From contig NZ_MDTU01000003.1 in assembly GCF_001720395.1 (NCBI RefSeq), positions 40,436-104,435 on the forward strand: a stretch of 64,000 nucleotides of DNA, given 5' to 3'. Source of the stretch: Piscirickettsia litoralis (GTDB lineage Bacteria > Pseudomonadota > Gammaproteobacteria > Piscirickettsiales > Piscirickettsiaceae). The translations under genes were made by a program, and so were the position numbers. Positions within the stretch are counted from its first letter, which is position 1. Each line of letters begins with the position of its first letter. Positions 16,787-25,001 of the stretch are shown piece by piece. The notes under the pieces were generated by a model. That model saw nothing but the letters and a program-made list of their open reading frames with translations. It was not told where the DNA came from and did no database searches.

Positions 16787-17086
16787 ATGAGCACGACATC
16801 CATAAAAATTAATGACGATTATGTCGATACAGCGAGAGGGTTCAGTAACCTTTACGAAAGATCACTCACTGGCCAAATTAACTATTTTGTGAAACTTGGC
16901 ATTTTAGCGCAGGAAAATCCAGAGTTATCTTTGAACTATATGTTATCCATAGCAGAGGATAACCCTGATTTACCTTTGAACTTTATTTTAGATATTTTAA
17001 AAGCTAAAGGTGAAGTAGAGCGTGGTGAGACAGTACCTTTCATCGCAGAAGGTGAATCTGGCGATGGCCGAGAGACTAATTTGTAA
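16787..17086 (+). CDS. ParD-like type II antitoxin
   Basis: The 99-residue protein starts STTSIKINDDYVDTARGFSN and continues ERSLTGQINYFVKLG. This is the ParD-like antitoxin pattern (ribbon-helix-helix 's.rI.de.v..A......RS...Qie.w..lG'). The acidic tail would wrap the toxin. GAGGTGA lies 8 bases before the ATG. Its stop overlaps the toxin start by 1 bp (TAATG), the usual coupling for such pairs. Confidence 0.8.
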   Translation: MSTTSIKINDDYVDTARGFSNLYERSLTGQINYFVKLGILAQENPELSLNYMLSIAEDNPDLPLNFILDILKAKGEVERGETVPFIAEGESGDGRETNL

Positions 17087-17358
17087 TGCAGGTTAATCAA
17101 TCACCATCGTTCAGGAAAGTGTACAAAAAGTTACACAATAACCAAAAAACTGATGTTAATACTGCTGTTAGAGAACTAATGGGCAACCCCTCGTTGGGAG
17201 AGTCAAAGACTGGGAACCTTACAGGTGTCTTGGTGTATAAATTCCGTATGGTTAAGCAAGAAACACTACTGGCTTATACTTTTGACGCTTATTCTCAGGT
17301 TTTAACCTTGATGAGCCTGGGGTCACATGAGAACTTTTATAGAGATTTGAAAAAGTAA
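17086..17358 (+). CDS. RelE/ParE-superfamily toxin
   Basis: The 90-residue protein begins MQVNQSPSFRKVYKKLHNNQ and ends SLGSHENFYRDLKK. This is the signature of a RelE/ParE-superfamily toxin subgroup that pairs with ParD-like antitoxins ('GsHENFYRDLKR'). The inner part GVLVYKFRMVKQETLLAYTF gives the typical central strands. The toxin probably acts as an mRNA interferase or gyrase poison; which one cannot be told from sequence. It is translationally coupled to the antitoxin. Confidence 0.82.
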   Translation: MQVNQSPSFRKVYKKLHNNQKTDVNTAVRELMGNPSLGESKTGNLTGVLVYKFRMVKQETLLAYTFDAYSQVLTLMSLGSHENFYRDLKK

Positions 17359-17378
17359 GACACAGCCTTATAGCCCAT

Positions 17379-17399
17379 GCCCCTTACCTCAGAAGGGGC
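17379..17399. terminator. Terminator after the toxin gene
   Basis: GCCCCTT (17379-17385) pairs with AAGGGGC (17393-17399) over a 7-base loop. It lies between the convergent toxin gene and traC. The following T-tract is weak on the plus strand. Confidence 0.5.
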
Positions 17400-17460
17400 T
17401 GAAATATTAGTTTTTGCTGTGGCTAAATTTAAGTACTGAAACCCAATTGAAGTTAACTTT

Positions 17461-19932
17461 TTAACTTAAGTAACCACTTTCTAAAAGCTTACTAATTGCT
17501 TCATTCACGCTTAAGCCTTGGTCAGTGAGATTTTTAATTGCATTTACATCATCCGGGTGCGTGCTATAAAGCAACTTCTGAAAATCATTGACAATTAAGC
17601 GACCTACGCCCAAAGACTCTTTCATCTTGATGAATATCTCAGAATATTCACCAGATAAAGTTCTGACGGACTCAAGGAGCCTGAATGCAGGTTCAGACAT
17701 GACTAAGCGTTTTGACTCTTTTACTTCACTGATCGACTCAGGGTTTTGCATAAGCAGGCACGTAATTGCTGAGTTCGCAGCAATAGCTCGCCCTGCACTT
17801 CCTTTGGTGCTATCCAGGTCACTGATGGACTGAGTGGCAATAGCGGCTGAAGCGCCGTATTTTCTAAATCGACGGTAAGCATGTTCCATGAAAACGGCGG
17901 TGTCTCCATGCCTTAATAAATCCCAGGCTTCATCAATAATCACAATCTTTTTGCGGTCACGATCACCTAGATAAACCTCTTGCTGGATTTGATAGATCAA
18001 TTGAAGAAGTACTACTTTTTGTAGGTCTTTTTTCCCCTTCAGCTCTTCGAGTTCAAGCACGGTAAATGAGCCATTGAGATCAACATTATTATCACGATTA
18101 AAATATCTGCCATATGCCCCTTTACTTGTAAACGCATAAAGTTGAGTGCCAACATCTCTGACACGCTGATCTTTATCGGTGAGTAGAGATTCTGCGATGT
18201 GATCAATCAGCGTGTTTCGATCATGAATAGCCCAAACATCATGTAAATGCTTTTTAAGTTGAGAAGTTTGTAAGTCCGACAGTTTTTCATTTGGCGCGGC
18301 CATTGCCTGTAAAATACCAATAATGGCATCTTCCTCACCTTCATCTTCAGTTTCTTTATTACCCACTAAGGATTCGACCATTGGAAATGGATTAATACAG
18401 GCATCAGAACTCGCACCGAAGTGTAAAAATGAACCGCCCAGCGTGTTGACTAATTTTTCATAAGAGCGTCCGACATCAATCACCCACACTTGAGCACCTT
18501 CAGATAAATAAGAAAGGATAAGCTCGTTTACGAAAAATGATTTACCACTTCCAGATTCCGCAGCGATAATTGCATTTTTATTGGAATTAGAGTCATGCAG
18601 TGAAAAACTCATGAGCTGTCCATTGCGTGAAATTAATGAAACATGTGGTGTTCCTGTGCCCTTCCACTCTGAAAATAAAGGCACAATCACTGAGGCATGC
18701 TCTGAGGTCATGGTTTTGTATCGAAATAAGTCACGTACTGCATAGCGGTCAGCACCCAGTGGTAACGCATTTAGTAAAACTGGCAGATTAATGTGAACGT
18801 CTGCTTTTAAGTTAAACCCTTTCGAGTGCCAGTACTTGTCTGACTTTGAAGTAATTTCATCCAACTCTTTTAGTGATTTAGCAAACAATACCTGTGTCAT
18901 ACTAATGCGTATGGGATTAGAGCTGTTGCGTGACATCGATTTATACATGAGATCAAGGTCATGATGCTTGTCTGCAAGAACAGGAACAAACTTTAATAGT
19001 GGCCCATAAGCTTGACGCACAGTAAAAGTTCGCTTTCGCTCAACCTTGCTTTTCTCCTTATCGCTTTTTGGAAAAAACATGTTGCAGACAACCATGTAGT
19101 TATTACTAACGGCAGACTTACTATCACTTCCCGCAATCCAGTCGCCTGAATAAGCGGTTGCATCACCAAAGCGTAGGGTTTTAGGAAACGTTTTGACTGA
19201 TAAGGTGCGTGTGTATGTGTCGCCAATTTTGATATGGTCTTTGAAAACTCCCACCTCTTTACCATAATCAAAAACTTGCTCTGAGATTGGCGTTTCTTCA
19301 TCCCATTGCATTCGAGTTGACTCGAACTCACGCCAGCCTGCATTTTCTTCCCAGTTCATCATTGTTTCAAGCAGGCGAATATAAATGTCAGGGTTGATAT
19401 TGATGGGGTATAACTTTATGGCATCTAGGCTGCTGTAGATTTTATTTTTTAACTCAGCACAACGTACCAAGTCATCTTCTGTAGGTTGGTTGTTGGCAAT
19501 AGGCATTTTACAGGAGACAATAAGCTTTACATCGGATATTCGGCTGCTAATCCGCTTGCTAATGGGTTTCGTGGTGTTACTCAGTAAAAAATCAGCTCGT
19601 TTTTTGATGACCTCATTCATATCTTTGTCATAAAAATGCTTGCGGATATTAAAAATCTGAGAGATTTGTTTATAAATATCAGGAGAGCGAAACAAGCAAA
19701 ATTGCATAAGAAAGTCCGCAGGATAATCCCCATTTAGAAATGACTTCACTTCTTCAAATAAAGTGTCATTAACTCCATTAATCGGCTCACACAAAAACGC
19801 AAAACCTAGGCTTTTATCATCGGTAAGATAGAGTTCATCTTCAGCATTGTAGGCTTGAGCTGGAATTAAAGAAGAACAGCGCACAGACTTTGGTATGGTT
19901 TCATCGGAGAAAAAACTGCGCTTGATAAACAT
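17461..19932 (-). CDS. traC: Type IV secretion ATPase TraC (VirB4 family)
   Basis: The 823-residue cytoplasmic ATPase has Walker A ESGSGKS at about residues 459-465, followed by VWVIDVGRSYEKLVNTLGG. Walker B is KKIVIIDEAWDLL at about 660, then the RRFRKYGASAAIATQSISD segment typical of TraC/VirB4. The N-terminal half (to about 420) is the usual TraC_F domain. It powers pilus assembly at the inner membrane. It is followed in order by the fic/toxin-antitoxin island and, in the other direction, is 1 bp from dsbC. Confidence 0.95.
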   Translation of the reverse strand: MFIKRSFFSDETIPKSVRCSSLIPAQAYNAEDELYLTDDKSLGFAFLCEPINGVNDTLFEEVKSFLNGDYPADFLMQFCLFRSPDIYKQISQIFNIRKHFYDKDMNEVIKKRADFLLSNTTKPISKRISSRISDVKLIVSCKMPIANNQPTEDDLVRCAELKNKIYSSLDAIKLYPININPDIYIRLLETMMNWEENAGWREFESTRMQWDEETPISEQVFDYGKEVGVFKDHIKIGDTYTRTLSVKTFPKTLRFGDATAYSGDWIAGSDSKSAVSNNYMVVCNMFFPKSDKEKSKVERKRTFTVRQAYGPLLKFVPVLADKHHDLDLMYKSMSRNSSNPIRISMTQVLFAKSLKELDEITSKSDKYWHSKGFNLKADVHINLPVLLNALPLGADRYAVRDLFRYKTMTSEHASVIVPLFSEWKGTGTPHVSLISRNGQLMSFSLHDSNSNKNAIIAAESGSGKSFFVNELILSYLSEGAQVWVIDVGRSYEKLVNTLGGSFLHFGASSDACINPFPMVESLVGNKETEDEGEEDAIIGILQAMAAPNEKLSDLQTSQLKKHLHDVWAIHDRNTLIDHIAESLLTDKDQRVRDVGTQLYAFTSKGAYGRYFNRDNNVDLNGSFTVLELEELKGKKDLQKVVLLQLIYQIQQEVYLGDRDRKKIVIIDEAWDLLRHGDTAVFMEHAYRRFRKYGASAAIATQSISDLDSTKGSAGRAIAANSAITCLLMQNPESISEVKESKRLVMSEPAFRLLESVRTLSGEYSEIFIKMKESLGVGRLIVNDFQKLLYSTHPDDVNAIKNLTDQGLSVNEAISKLLESGYLS

Positions 19933-19933
19933 G

Positions 19934-20611
19934 CTATGCCTCCAAAAAGCGTTTAAGGTTTAGAGGGCGACCACGCATCATTCTGCCATCGGGAGCGATA
20001 ACCACAGGCACTCCATTGATTCCTAAAACTTGTGCTGTGACGAGTGTTTTATTGTAAGCACTGAGGTCACAGTCTTTTTTTGACTGGGGTAATTGGTCTA
20101 TTTTTTCATTAATCAGCGCCTCTAATGCTTTTTTCTTATTGGCTGTGCAGGCTAAAACTTTATCAAGTTGATTAGATTTATCCCCCAAAGCAGGTACAGG
20201 CACAACAGTAAAGGTGTAGTCATTAACTAGATGTTGAGCGTCTTTGAGTACACCGTGACAATAAGGGCAGCGAGGGTCTACAAATAGAGTGGCTTTTTTA
20301 GGGCCATGTCCAAGAGTTAAAGTGGCTAAGCCATCGAGCTTAATGCCCATTTTGCTAAAATCTAAACGGTTGGCTGTTTGTTGTAGGTCTTTCACATTAT
20401 CAATTTCTTTGCGATACCAAGCATCAAACAACTCACCACGAAAAACATAGCGGCCATTTTCAGACATAAAATAGAGTTCACCGTTTGAGTCCACTACTTT
20501 CATGCTTTTAATGGGTAGAGTAAAGATATGGTTGATTTTAGCAGGGGCTTCGGCAAAAACCTGAGCACTGATAAGTGTAGTAAGGGTAAAGGCCATTAAT
20601 TTTTTTAACAT
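19934..20611 (-). CDS. dsbC: Periplasmic disulfide isomerase, DsbC type
   Basis: The start was set at the ATG at 20611, with GGAG 6 bases upstream, giving 225 residues that begin directly with a signal peptide (cleavage near VFA-EAP). An N-terminal dimerisation-like part is followed by a thioredoxin fold with the active site CPYC at residues 115-118 and a cis-Pro loop near NGVPVVI. It would shuffle disulfides in the Cys-rich TraN, TraU and TraV. Plasmid-borne dsbC at this position, between pilin and traC, is a hallmark of SXT/IncA-C-type systems. Confidence 0.9.
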   Translation of the reverse strand: MLKKLMAFTLTTLISAQVFAEAPAKINHIFTLPIKSMKVVDSNGELYFMSENGRYVFRGELFDAWYRKEIDNVKDLQQTANRLDFSKMGIKLDGLATLTLGHGPKKATLFVDPRCPYCHGVLKDAQHLVNDYTFTVVPVPALGDKSNQLDKVLACTANKKKALEALINEKIDQLPQSKKDCDLSAYNKTLVTAQVLGINGVPVVIAPDGRMMRGRPLNLKRFLEA

Positions 20612-20650
20612 AGAAAACTCCATTGAAAAAAGTGGGGAGAATCCCCACGC

Positions 20651-21076
20651 TTATGAAAGTCCGTTGCTTAGGTGGATTAAGCTCGGCGCATAATGAGGCA
20701 GGCCGTCTAAAGTGGCAGAGAACAGTTTTTCAATGATGAGGGGTGAATAATACAAGCCCACACCACCGCCTGTTCCTGTTGCCAGTGCCATGATGGATTG
20801 GCGAGCAATCCCTGCCACAATACCGACCAAGACCATTGAGCCACAGACAACACGCCCCAAAGAGCCATCGACCCAATCCTTGAGTTTTGTCCATATGGCA
20901 TCAAAGTCACTGTTCGGGTTCGAGCCGGGTGTGCCATCGGCGTTAATCGAGCCTGCAATCGCAGGTTCAATGAAAAAGAAAAATGCCGCGATGAGAGTCA
21001 GTGCATAAAATGCGTAGAGCGCAACACGCTGGGTCTCTTTTTGTTCAGGTGAAATACAGTTTGAATTGGCGAACAT
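20651..21076 (-). CDS. traA: Candidate conjugative pilin TraA
   Basis: The 141-residue protein sits exactly where the pilin gene is found in this family, between traV and dsbC. It has a long leader with a first hydrophobic helix (about residues 19-40, ending IEPAIA, a likely cleavage site). A Gly/Asp-rich segment follows, then a second hydrophobic stretch (about 75-105, RVVCGSMVLVGIVAGIARQS) with a Gly-rich turn. Pilin sequences are poorly conserved, so the call rests on position, size and two-helix layout. Confidence 0.72.
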   Translation of the reverse strand: MFANSNCISPEQKETQRVALYAFYALTLIAAFFFFIEPAIAGSINADGTPGSNPNSDFDAIWTKLKDWVDGSLGRVVCGSMVLVGIVAGIARQSIMALATGTGGGVGLYYSPLIIEKLFSATLDGLPHYAPSLIHLSNGLS

Positions 21077-21088
21077 AGTGCCTCCTAA

Positions 21089-21574
21089 TTATTTATGTTT
21101 TTTTGTTGATGAAACGGTTTGCAGAGGATGGAACACGGTTGGTGAGCTTTCGGCTTGATCATTACCTATAACCCAACGACGATGCTCAATCTCTGTATAG
21201 ACATAACCGGGCACATTCAAGTCCCCGTCTTTGCTTTGCCAAGGTGCAACCCATATCCGCATAATTTTGGCTGGCGTGCGGATAGGTGTTGGCCCTTCAT
21301 CTAAAGTCGGTGCAATATAAGCACGGCTTCGGTTGTCTGAAACATTGGTGATTGTTGCTTCTTGATGACTCTCCTCTGTTGAGTTTTCTTTTTTAGGGTG
21401 CATGGGTAATGGCACGTTGCCATTGTTGGTTTGGTGGTAAACGTCACGTGCAGACTGACACATCATGCCGTCTGGCATGCCTTTACAACCAAAATCATCG
21501 TTGCCAATAGCAAACATTGATGAGCAACCTGATAGTGTGGCTACTGCTAATGCAGCAAGAACTAAAACACGCAT
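21089..21574 (-). CDS. traV: TraV outer-membrane lipoprotein
   Basis: The 161-residue protein has a lipoprotein signal with lipobox LSGC (Cys17). The family's conserved start of the mature part is FGCKGMPDGMMCQSARDVY. A variable linker follows, then PTIRTP-like and RIWVAPWQSKDGDLNVPGYVY segments. TraV forms the outer-membrane core complex with TraK and TraB. It is translationally coupled to traB (1-bp overlap). Confidence 0.92.
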   Translation of the reverse strand: MRVLVLAALAVATLSGCSSMFAIGNDDFGCKGMPDGMMCQSARDVYHQTNNGNVPLPMHPKKENSTEESHQEATITNVSDNRSRAYIAPTLDEGPTPIRTPAKIMRIWVAPWQSKDGDLNVPGYVYTEIEHRRWVIGNDQAESSPTVFHPLQTVSSTKKHK

Positions 21575-22854
21575 TAGGCTTGATCTCCTGCTTTCACTTT
21601 GAGTTTTACGCCGTACTCTAAAATCACATCGACCTGACGACCGGCACTGATTTCAATCACGGGGAACATTTTTTCAGCCATCTTGATGTAAAAATCAGCA
21701 ATGCGTTTAAGTGAGTCCCCTGCCCCTTTTGCTGCGGCACTTTGGAACATGCCTTGGGACATCATGGATTGATATTGCACGGAGCTACCGGCATCACCGT
21801 TGCTAAAATTAATGGTGGGCACGGGCACTTTTTGAAAGCCTTCACCGAGTCCACCAAAGAAACCTGAGACAAAAGACTTGGCAATAAGCTGGCCTTGGCG
21901 TGACACTAAGCGCCCTCTCACTCCGGCAAGGCCATCTTCTCCTGCAACATAGCCTTTGAGTTCAGCTTCAGTCACATCACCGTTGTTACGAACACAAGAC
22001 AGGGTTTCGCCGCGCAGATAAACACGTTCTGAACTTAAGTCACCATAACCGCCGACGAGCAAGAAGCATTCTTTAATGTCCTCACTGTATTTGTTGGGTA
22101 AAATGGCCTCTTTTTGTAAGCGCAACAAGGCAGGAAAAGGGTGATCTTGAGTGCCATCACTGGTGGGTGCATCCATGCCCGTGACTAATGTTCCTGTCAG
22201 GATAGAGCCTGCTGGAATATATAAGAAGTCATCTTTTTGCATGTCTTGCGCCACACTTTTTTCTTTGTTGCCAATGTCATCTAGCTTTGGTGCGCTGTAG
22301 GTTTGCACAGAAGTGATACTCCCCTCTTTCGACTTTTCTTCAGGCAATTGAGGTAAGGGGGCATTGGCGAAAATCGCGTTTTTATCTTGCCAATTAATCG
22401 GGTGGTTTAAGTAATGATCACCTTCAGAGTGAGGCGTATTGGCAATGGTTTGAACACCTGTTTGGTGCATGCGTGAGTTCAGTTGTTTATTTTCCTCCTG
22501 TAAGTAGGCTATTTTTTGGCTGAGCTGTTTATATTGCTCTTTGGAAGCATTTGATGAATCTTTTTTGATTTTGAGTAACTGCGCGTTGAGTTGTTTAATT
22601 TGTTGCTGCTTTTCTAGCCCTTCACGGCGCAGCTCATCAATGTTTTTGGCGATTTGATCCATTGTGAAATTGTGTGGACTGCTATCGGTCAAAACATGAC
22701 GTATGGTGGCTTGGCGTGAGGTATTTTGAGCTTTGGAAGAGCCTCCTGAAAAAAAAGAAACCAGCCCAATTGCAGAAATTAACACCGCACCAATCATGCC
22801 ATAGCGTCGAAACTTTGGATTAAGACTGAACCAAAACCGTTTAAATATGCCCAT
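21574..22854 (-). CDS. traB: TraB core-complex protein (VirB10-like)
   Basis: The 426-residue protein has a cytoplasmic N-terminus, one membrane helix (about residues 18-36) and a coiled coil (about 68-130: IDELRREGLEKQQQIKQLNA onward). The periplasmic beta domain contains IPAGSILTGTLVTGMDAPT, KECFLLVGGYGDLSSERVYL and GVRGRLVSRQGQLIAKSF, the TrbI/VirB10 pattern. It spans the envelope and links the inner and outer membrane parts of the secretion channel. It overlaps traK by 14 bp. Confidence 0.92.
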   Translation of the reverse strand: MGIFKRFWFSLNPKFRRYGMIGAVLISAIGLVSFFSGGSSKAQNTSRQATIRHVLTDSSPHNFTMDQIAKNIDELRREGLEKQQQIKQLNAQLLKIKKDSSNASKEQYKQLSQKIAYLQEENKQLNSRMHQTGVQTIANTPHSEGDHYLNHPINWQDKNAIFANAPLPQLPEEKSKEGSITSVQTYSAPKLDDIGNKEKSVAQDMQKDDFLYIPAGSILTGTLVTGMDAPTSDGTQDHPFPALLRLQKEAILPNKYSEDIKECFLLVGGYGDLSSERVYLRGETLSCVRNNGDVTEAELKGYVAGEDGLAGVRGRLVSRQGQLIAKSFVSGFFGGLGEGFQKVPVPTINFSNGDAGSSVQYQSMMSQGMFQSAAAKGAGDSLKRIADFYIKMAEKMFPVIEISAGRQVDVILEYGVKLKVKAGDQA

Positions 22855-23788
22855 GTTGATCTCCTCCTTGCTCTAATAGCGAAGGCCGTTGACTCTCTTG
22901 AGAGAACGATTGATGAGGCATATTCATCACCACATAAATCTCACTGGACTGGCCAGAGGTTAAAAAAACATTTGGCCATGCGGCAACGGCTGCAACATTC
23001 CAATTTCCACAGGAAGATTCTTTGAGTTCGATGGGGTTGGGTGTGGCGTTGTGAACGGTGCCTACCAGAATTTTAAAATGGTGCCCTGCAATGGTTTGGC
23101 CACCATTAAAACTAAAGGATAGTCCGGGTTGAGCACAGTGAGGTAGCGCATCGTTGGGCTGTGTTTTTCCAAGACTATAACCGCTCGGCACTTTACCCAA
23201 AGCGGTGTCACGTAATGCTAGGCGTAGCGACTCAATATAGGGTTGGGATTCTTCCCAGCGTTGCGCTTTCTTATTGCTGAAGTTGTAGTGCTGTTGACCT
23301 TTGATGTTGAGTTCATATTGTTGCGGTGGAATACGTCTAGGCACTAATGTGATTGATAAAGCCACCGACTCTGAACCGGCATCACGAATATACAGTGTGA
23401 TCGGAGCTGGGTTTTCAGTGGCGACATAAAGCACATTGTCTTTAATGTCGATGGTGGTTGAGCTGTCCATCTTGATGACTTTGGGTGACGAAAATGGAGT
23501 CACGATTCGATTGGCGTGTCCTAATGCAATGGGAAGCACTTCGTTCATACCGGGCTTTAAGCTGACCTGTGATGAAGCACGTAGTGGCACATCGTTGGAA
23601 AAAACAGCATGTCGTGGTGTGATGGTGTGACTGATGGGCGCAGTGCCCTTTTTATGATCACAGTCTTTATTGATTGAGCAGGTTTGTGCTGAATGAGAAG
23701 CTGTGGTCATAATGGGGAGGTCAGGTAGCACATTGGCACTGGCAACTAATGGCAAGCTGATCAGCAAGGTGATTTTTTTAAGCATCAT
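22841..23788 (-). CDS. traK: TraK secretin-like core-complex protein (VirB9-like)
   Basis: The start at 23788 (GGAG 6 bases upstream) gives 315 residues beginning with a signal peptide (MMLKKITLLISLPLVASA); the longer frame extends through the end of traE without support. The mature protein is beta-rich, with LPIALGHANRIVTPFSSPKV and DNVLYVATENPAPITLYIRD early, as in TraK, and a C-terminal beta domain. TraK binds TraV and TraB in the outer-membrane ring. It overlaps traE by 11 bp. Confidence 0.88.
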   Translation of the reverse strand: MMLKKITLLISLPLVASANVLPDLPIMTTASHSAQTCSINKDCDHKKGTAPISHTITPRHAVFSNDVPLRASSQVSLKPGMNEVLPIALGHANRIVTPFSSPKVIKMDSSTTIDIKDNVLYVATENPAPITLYIRDAGSESVALSITLVPRRIPPQQYELNIKGQQHYNFSNKKAQRWEESQPYIESLRLALRDTALGKVPSGYSLGKTQPNDALPHCAQPGLSFSFNGGQTIAGHHFKILVGTVHNATPNPIELKESSCGNWNVAAVAAWPNVFLTSGQSSEIYVVMNMPHQSFSQESQRPSLLEQGGDQHGHI

Positions 23789-24395
23789 GTTTGACTCCAT
23801 GCTGCATGGCGTTGAGTTTTCTAAGGTAAGGCAGTGTTTTAGGTGGGCCTTGGTAAACATCGATGTAGCGAATGAGCGGCTGGTAATTCACAATGTCAAT
23901 CACGTACTCATAAGTCTTCTCGTCTTTGACTGTCTCGCCTGTCGTTGCGGTTTGATAAGAAATGCCTTCAACAAACACTTTGTTGCTTTGAGGCTCGTAA
24001 ATGACTTGTTTGGGTTCAAAGCGATAGGTAATGCCATCATGCTTGATTTGCTTGACCTGTGTTTGCATCGCTTTGACCGCTTCACGGTAGATTTTAGGGT
24101 CGAGCAGTGGCCCGATCTTATCCTGAATAAAAGAGGCAGTGGCTGGTGTGACATTGCCTGTGAGTTCAGCTAAAAACATGGCCCAGCCTTCCTTATAGGA
24201 CTCTGAAGCACTGTTAATGCTGACTTGAGCTTCTTTAGTGAGTGTTGTGGGTTGAATAATGACGATGGTTTTTTTATTCAATACCGCAACAATCAATATC
24301 AAACTGATGAAAAGAAGTAATGCGATGAATAAACGGCTCCAACGATTTTCTGCTTTTGTTCCTTTCCATGTTTTTAAGTAGTTAGCAAGCTTCAT
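23778..24395 (-). CDS. traE: TraE transfer protein (VirB5/VirB8-type position)
   Basis: The 205-residue protein has an N-terminal cytoplasmic tail and one membrane helix (about residues 22-41). The periplasmic domain contains SASESYKEGWAMFLAELTGN, then FEPKQVIYEPQSNKVFVEG, then YEYVIDIVNYQPLI, the TraE family pattern. TraE is an inner-membrane pilus-assembly protein related in fold to VirB8. It follows traL by 8 bp. Confidence 0.92.
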   Translation of the reverse strand: MKLANYLKTWKGTKAENRWSRLFIALLLFISLILIVAVLNKKTIVIIQPTTLTKEAQVSINSASESYKEGWAMFLAELTGNVTPATASFIQDKIGPLLDPKIYREAVKAMQTQVKQIKHDGITYRFEPKQVIYEPQSNKVFVEGISYQTATTGETVKDEKTYEYVIDIVNYQPLIRYIDVYQGPPKTLPYLRKLNAMQHGVKHDA

Positions 24396-24403
24396 GGTGT
24401 CAC

Positions 24404-24691
24404 CTATGAATAAAAAATACGGGCAAAGGGATTCATTAAAGTGCGTGAGCGAGCAAAGAGGTTGACGAATCCATAGCGATATAAAAGATGTAACAAATAC
24501 CCATCGGGAAACTGGTCACGAAAGCGTTTGTAAACATGAGCAATGACCAAGCCGATGCCAAGGCAAATAGGAACACTGGCTAACATAATCCCAAAAACTA
24601 GACCTAAGCCTATGGGCAAGAACTCATCCATGCTCCACAGGAGCAAGTGAGGAGGTTCATCAACACGACGAGGAATTTCAATGGGCTTCAT
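24404..24691 (-). CDS. traL: TraL transfer protein
   Basis: The 95-residue protein shows the TraL pattern: an N-terminal PRRVDEPPHLLLWSMDEFLP followed by a hydrophobic hairpin (about residues 27-52) and a basic C-terminal part with LLYRYG. TraL is a small inner-membrane component (VirB3-like) needed for pilus assembly. It opens the traL-E-K-B-V-A-dsbC-traC operon. TAGGAG lies 8 bases upstream, and the 35-bp operator is 62 bp from its start. Confidence 0.9.
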   Translation of the reverse strand: MKPIEIPRRVDEPPHLLLWSMDEFLPIGLGLVFGIMLASVPICLGIGLVIAHVYKRFRDQFPDGYLLHLLYRYGFVNLFARSRTLMNPFARIFYS

Positions 24692-24752
24692 AAATACGCT
24701 CCTAAATTATTGGCTTGCTTCATTGTCAATCAGGAACATAGGCTTGCACTTG

Positions 24753-24787
24753 GGCTAAAAGACCAAATTTTGACTTGCAGCGTCGAT
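24753..24787 (-). promoter_or_regulatory. 35-bp operator/promoter element upstream of traL, copy 2
   Basis: On the plus strand this element runs from GGCTAAAAGACC to CAGCGTCGAT and matches the copy at 15312-15346 at 32 of 35 bases. Its position relative to the first codon of its operon is the same within 2 bp, which supports a shared activator or promoter. Confidence 0.7.
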
Positions 24788-24824
24788 TGAATGTACTTAA
24801 TCGTTGAGTGCTTTTTTGGAGGCT

Positions 24825-24842
24825 TGTGAGATATATCTCACA
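24825..24842 (+). promoter_or_regulatory. GacA/UvrY-type upstream activating sequence
   Basis: TGTGAGATATATCTCACA is a perfect 18-bp palindrome. It fits TGTNAG-N6-CTNACA, the site bound by GacA/UvrY/SirA response regulators upstream of rsmY/rsmZ/csrB genes. Its centre is about 165 bp before the likely start of the GGA-hairpin RNA, a usual distance for such sites. It is also about 135 bp upstream of the traL start, so it could affect both. Confidence 0.7.
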
Positions 24843-24967
24843 CGGGTGTAGGAAAGATGCGCTATTTTTGCTTTTGATGTAACGCAAAAAAGGCTGCAAC
24901 CTATTGATTTATCTTGCTTCTATGGTTTTTAGATAAAGTCTCACCGCATTTTTATGTTTTTGAGTGG

Positions 24968-24995
24968 TTGTCCTCAAACTTGTGAGTGGTACATT
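24968..24995 (+). promoter_or_regulatory. Candidate promoter of the GGA-hairpin RNA
   Basis: TTGTCC (24968-24973) and TACATT (24990-24995) are 16 bp apart. They would start transcription near 25002, two bases before the first hairpin. The weak -10 agrees with dependence on an activator. Confidence 0.45.
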
Positions 24996-25001
24996 GTAAT
25001 C

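Noticed and set aside
24825..24842. CRP binding site
   Set aside because: TGTGA and TCACA are separated by 8 bp here; CRP needs 6. The TGTGAG-N6-CTCACA spacing fits GacA/UvrY.
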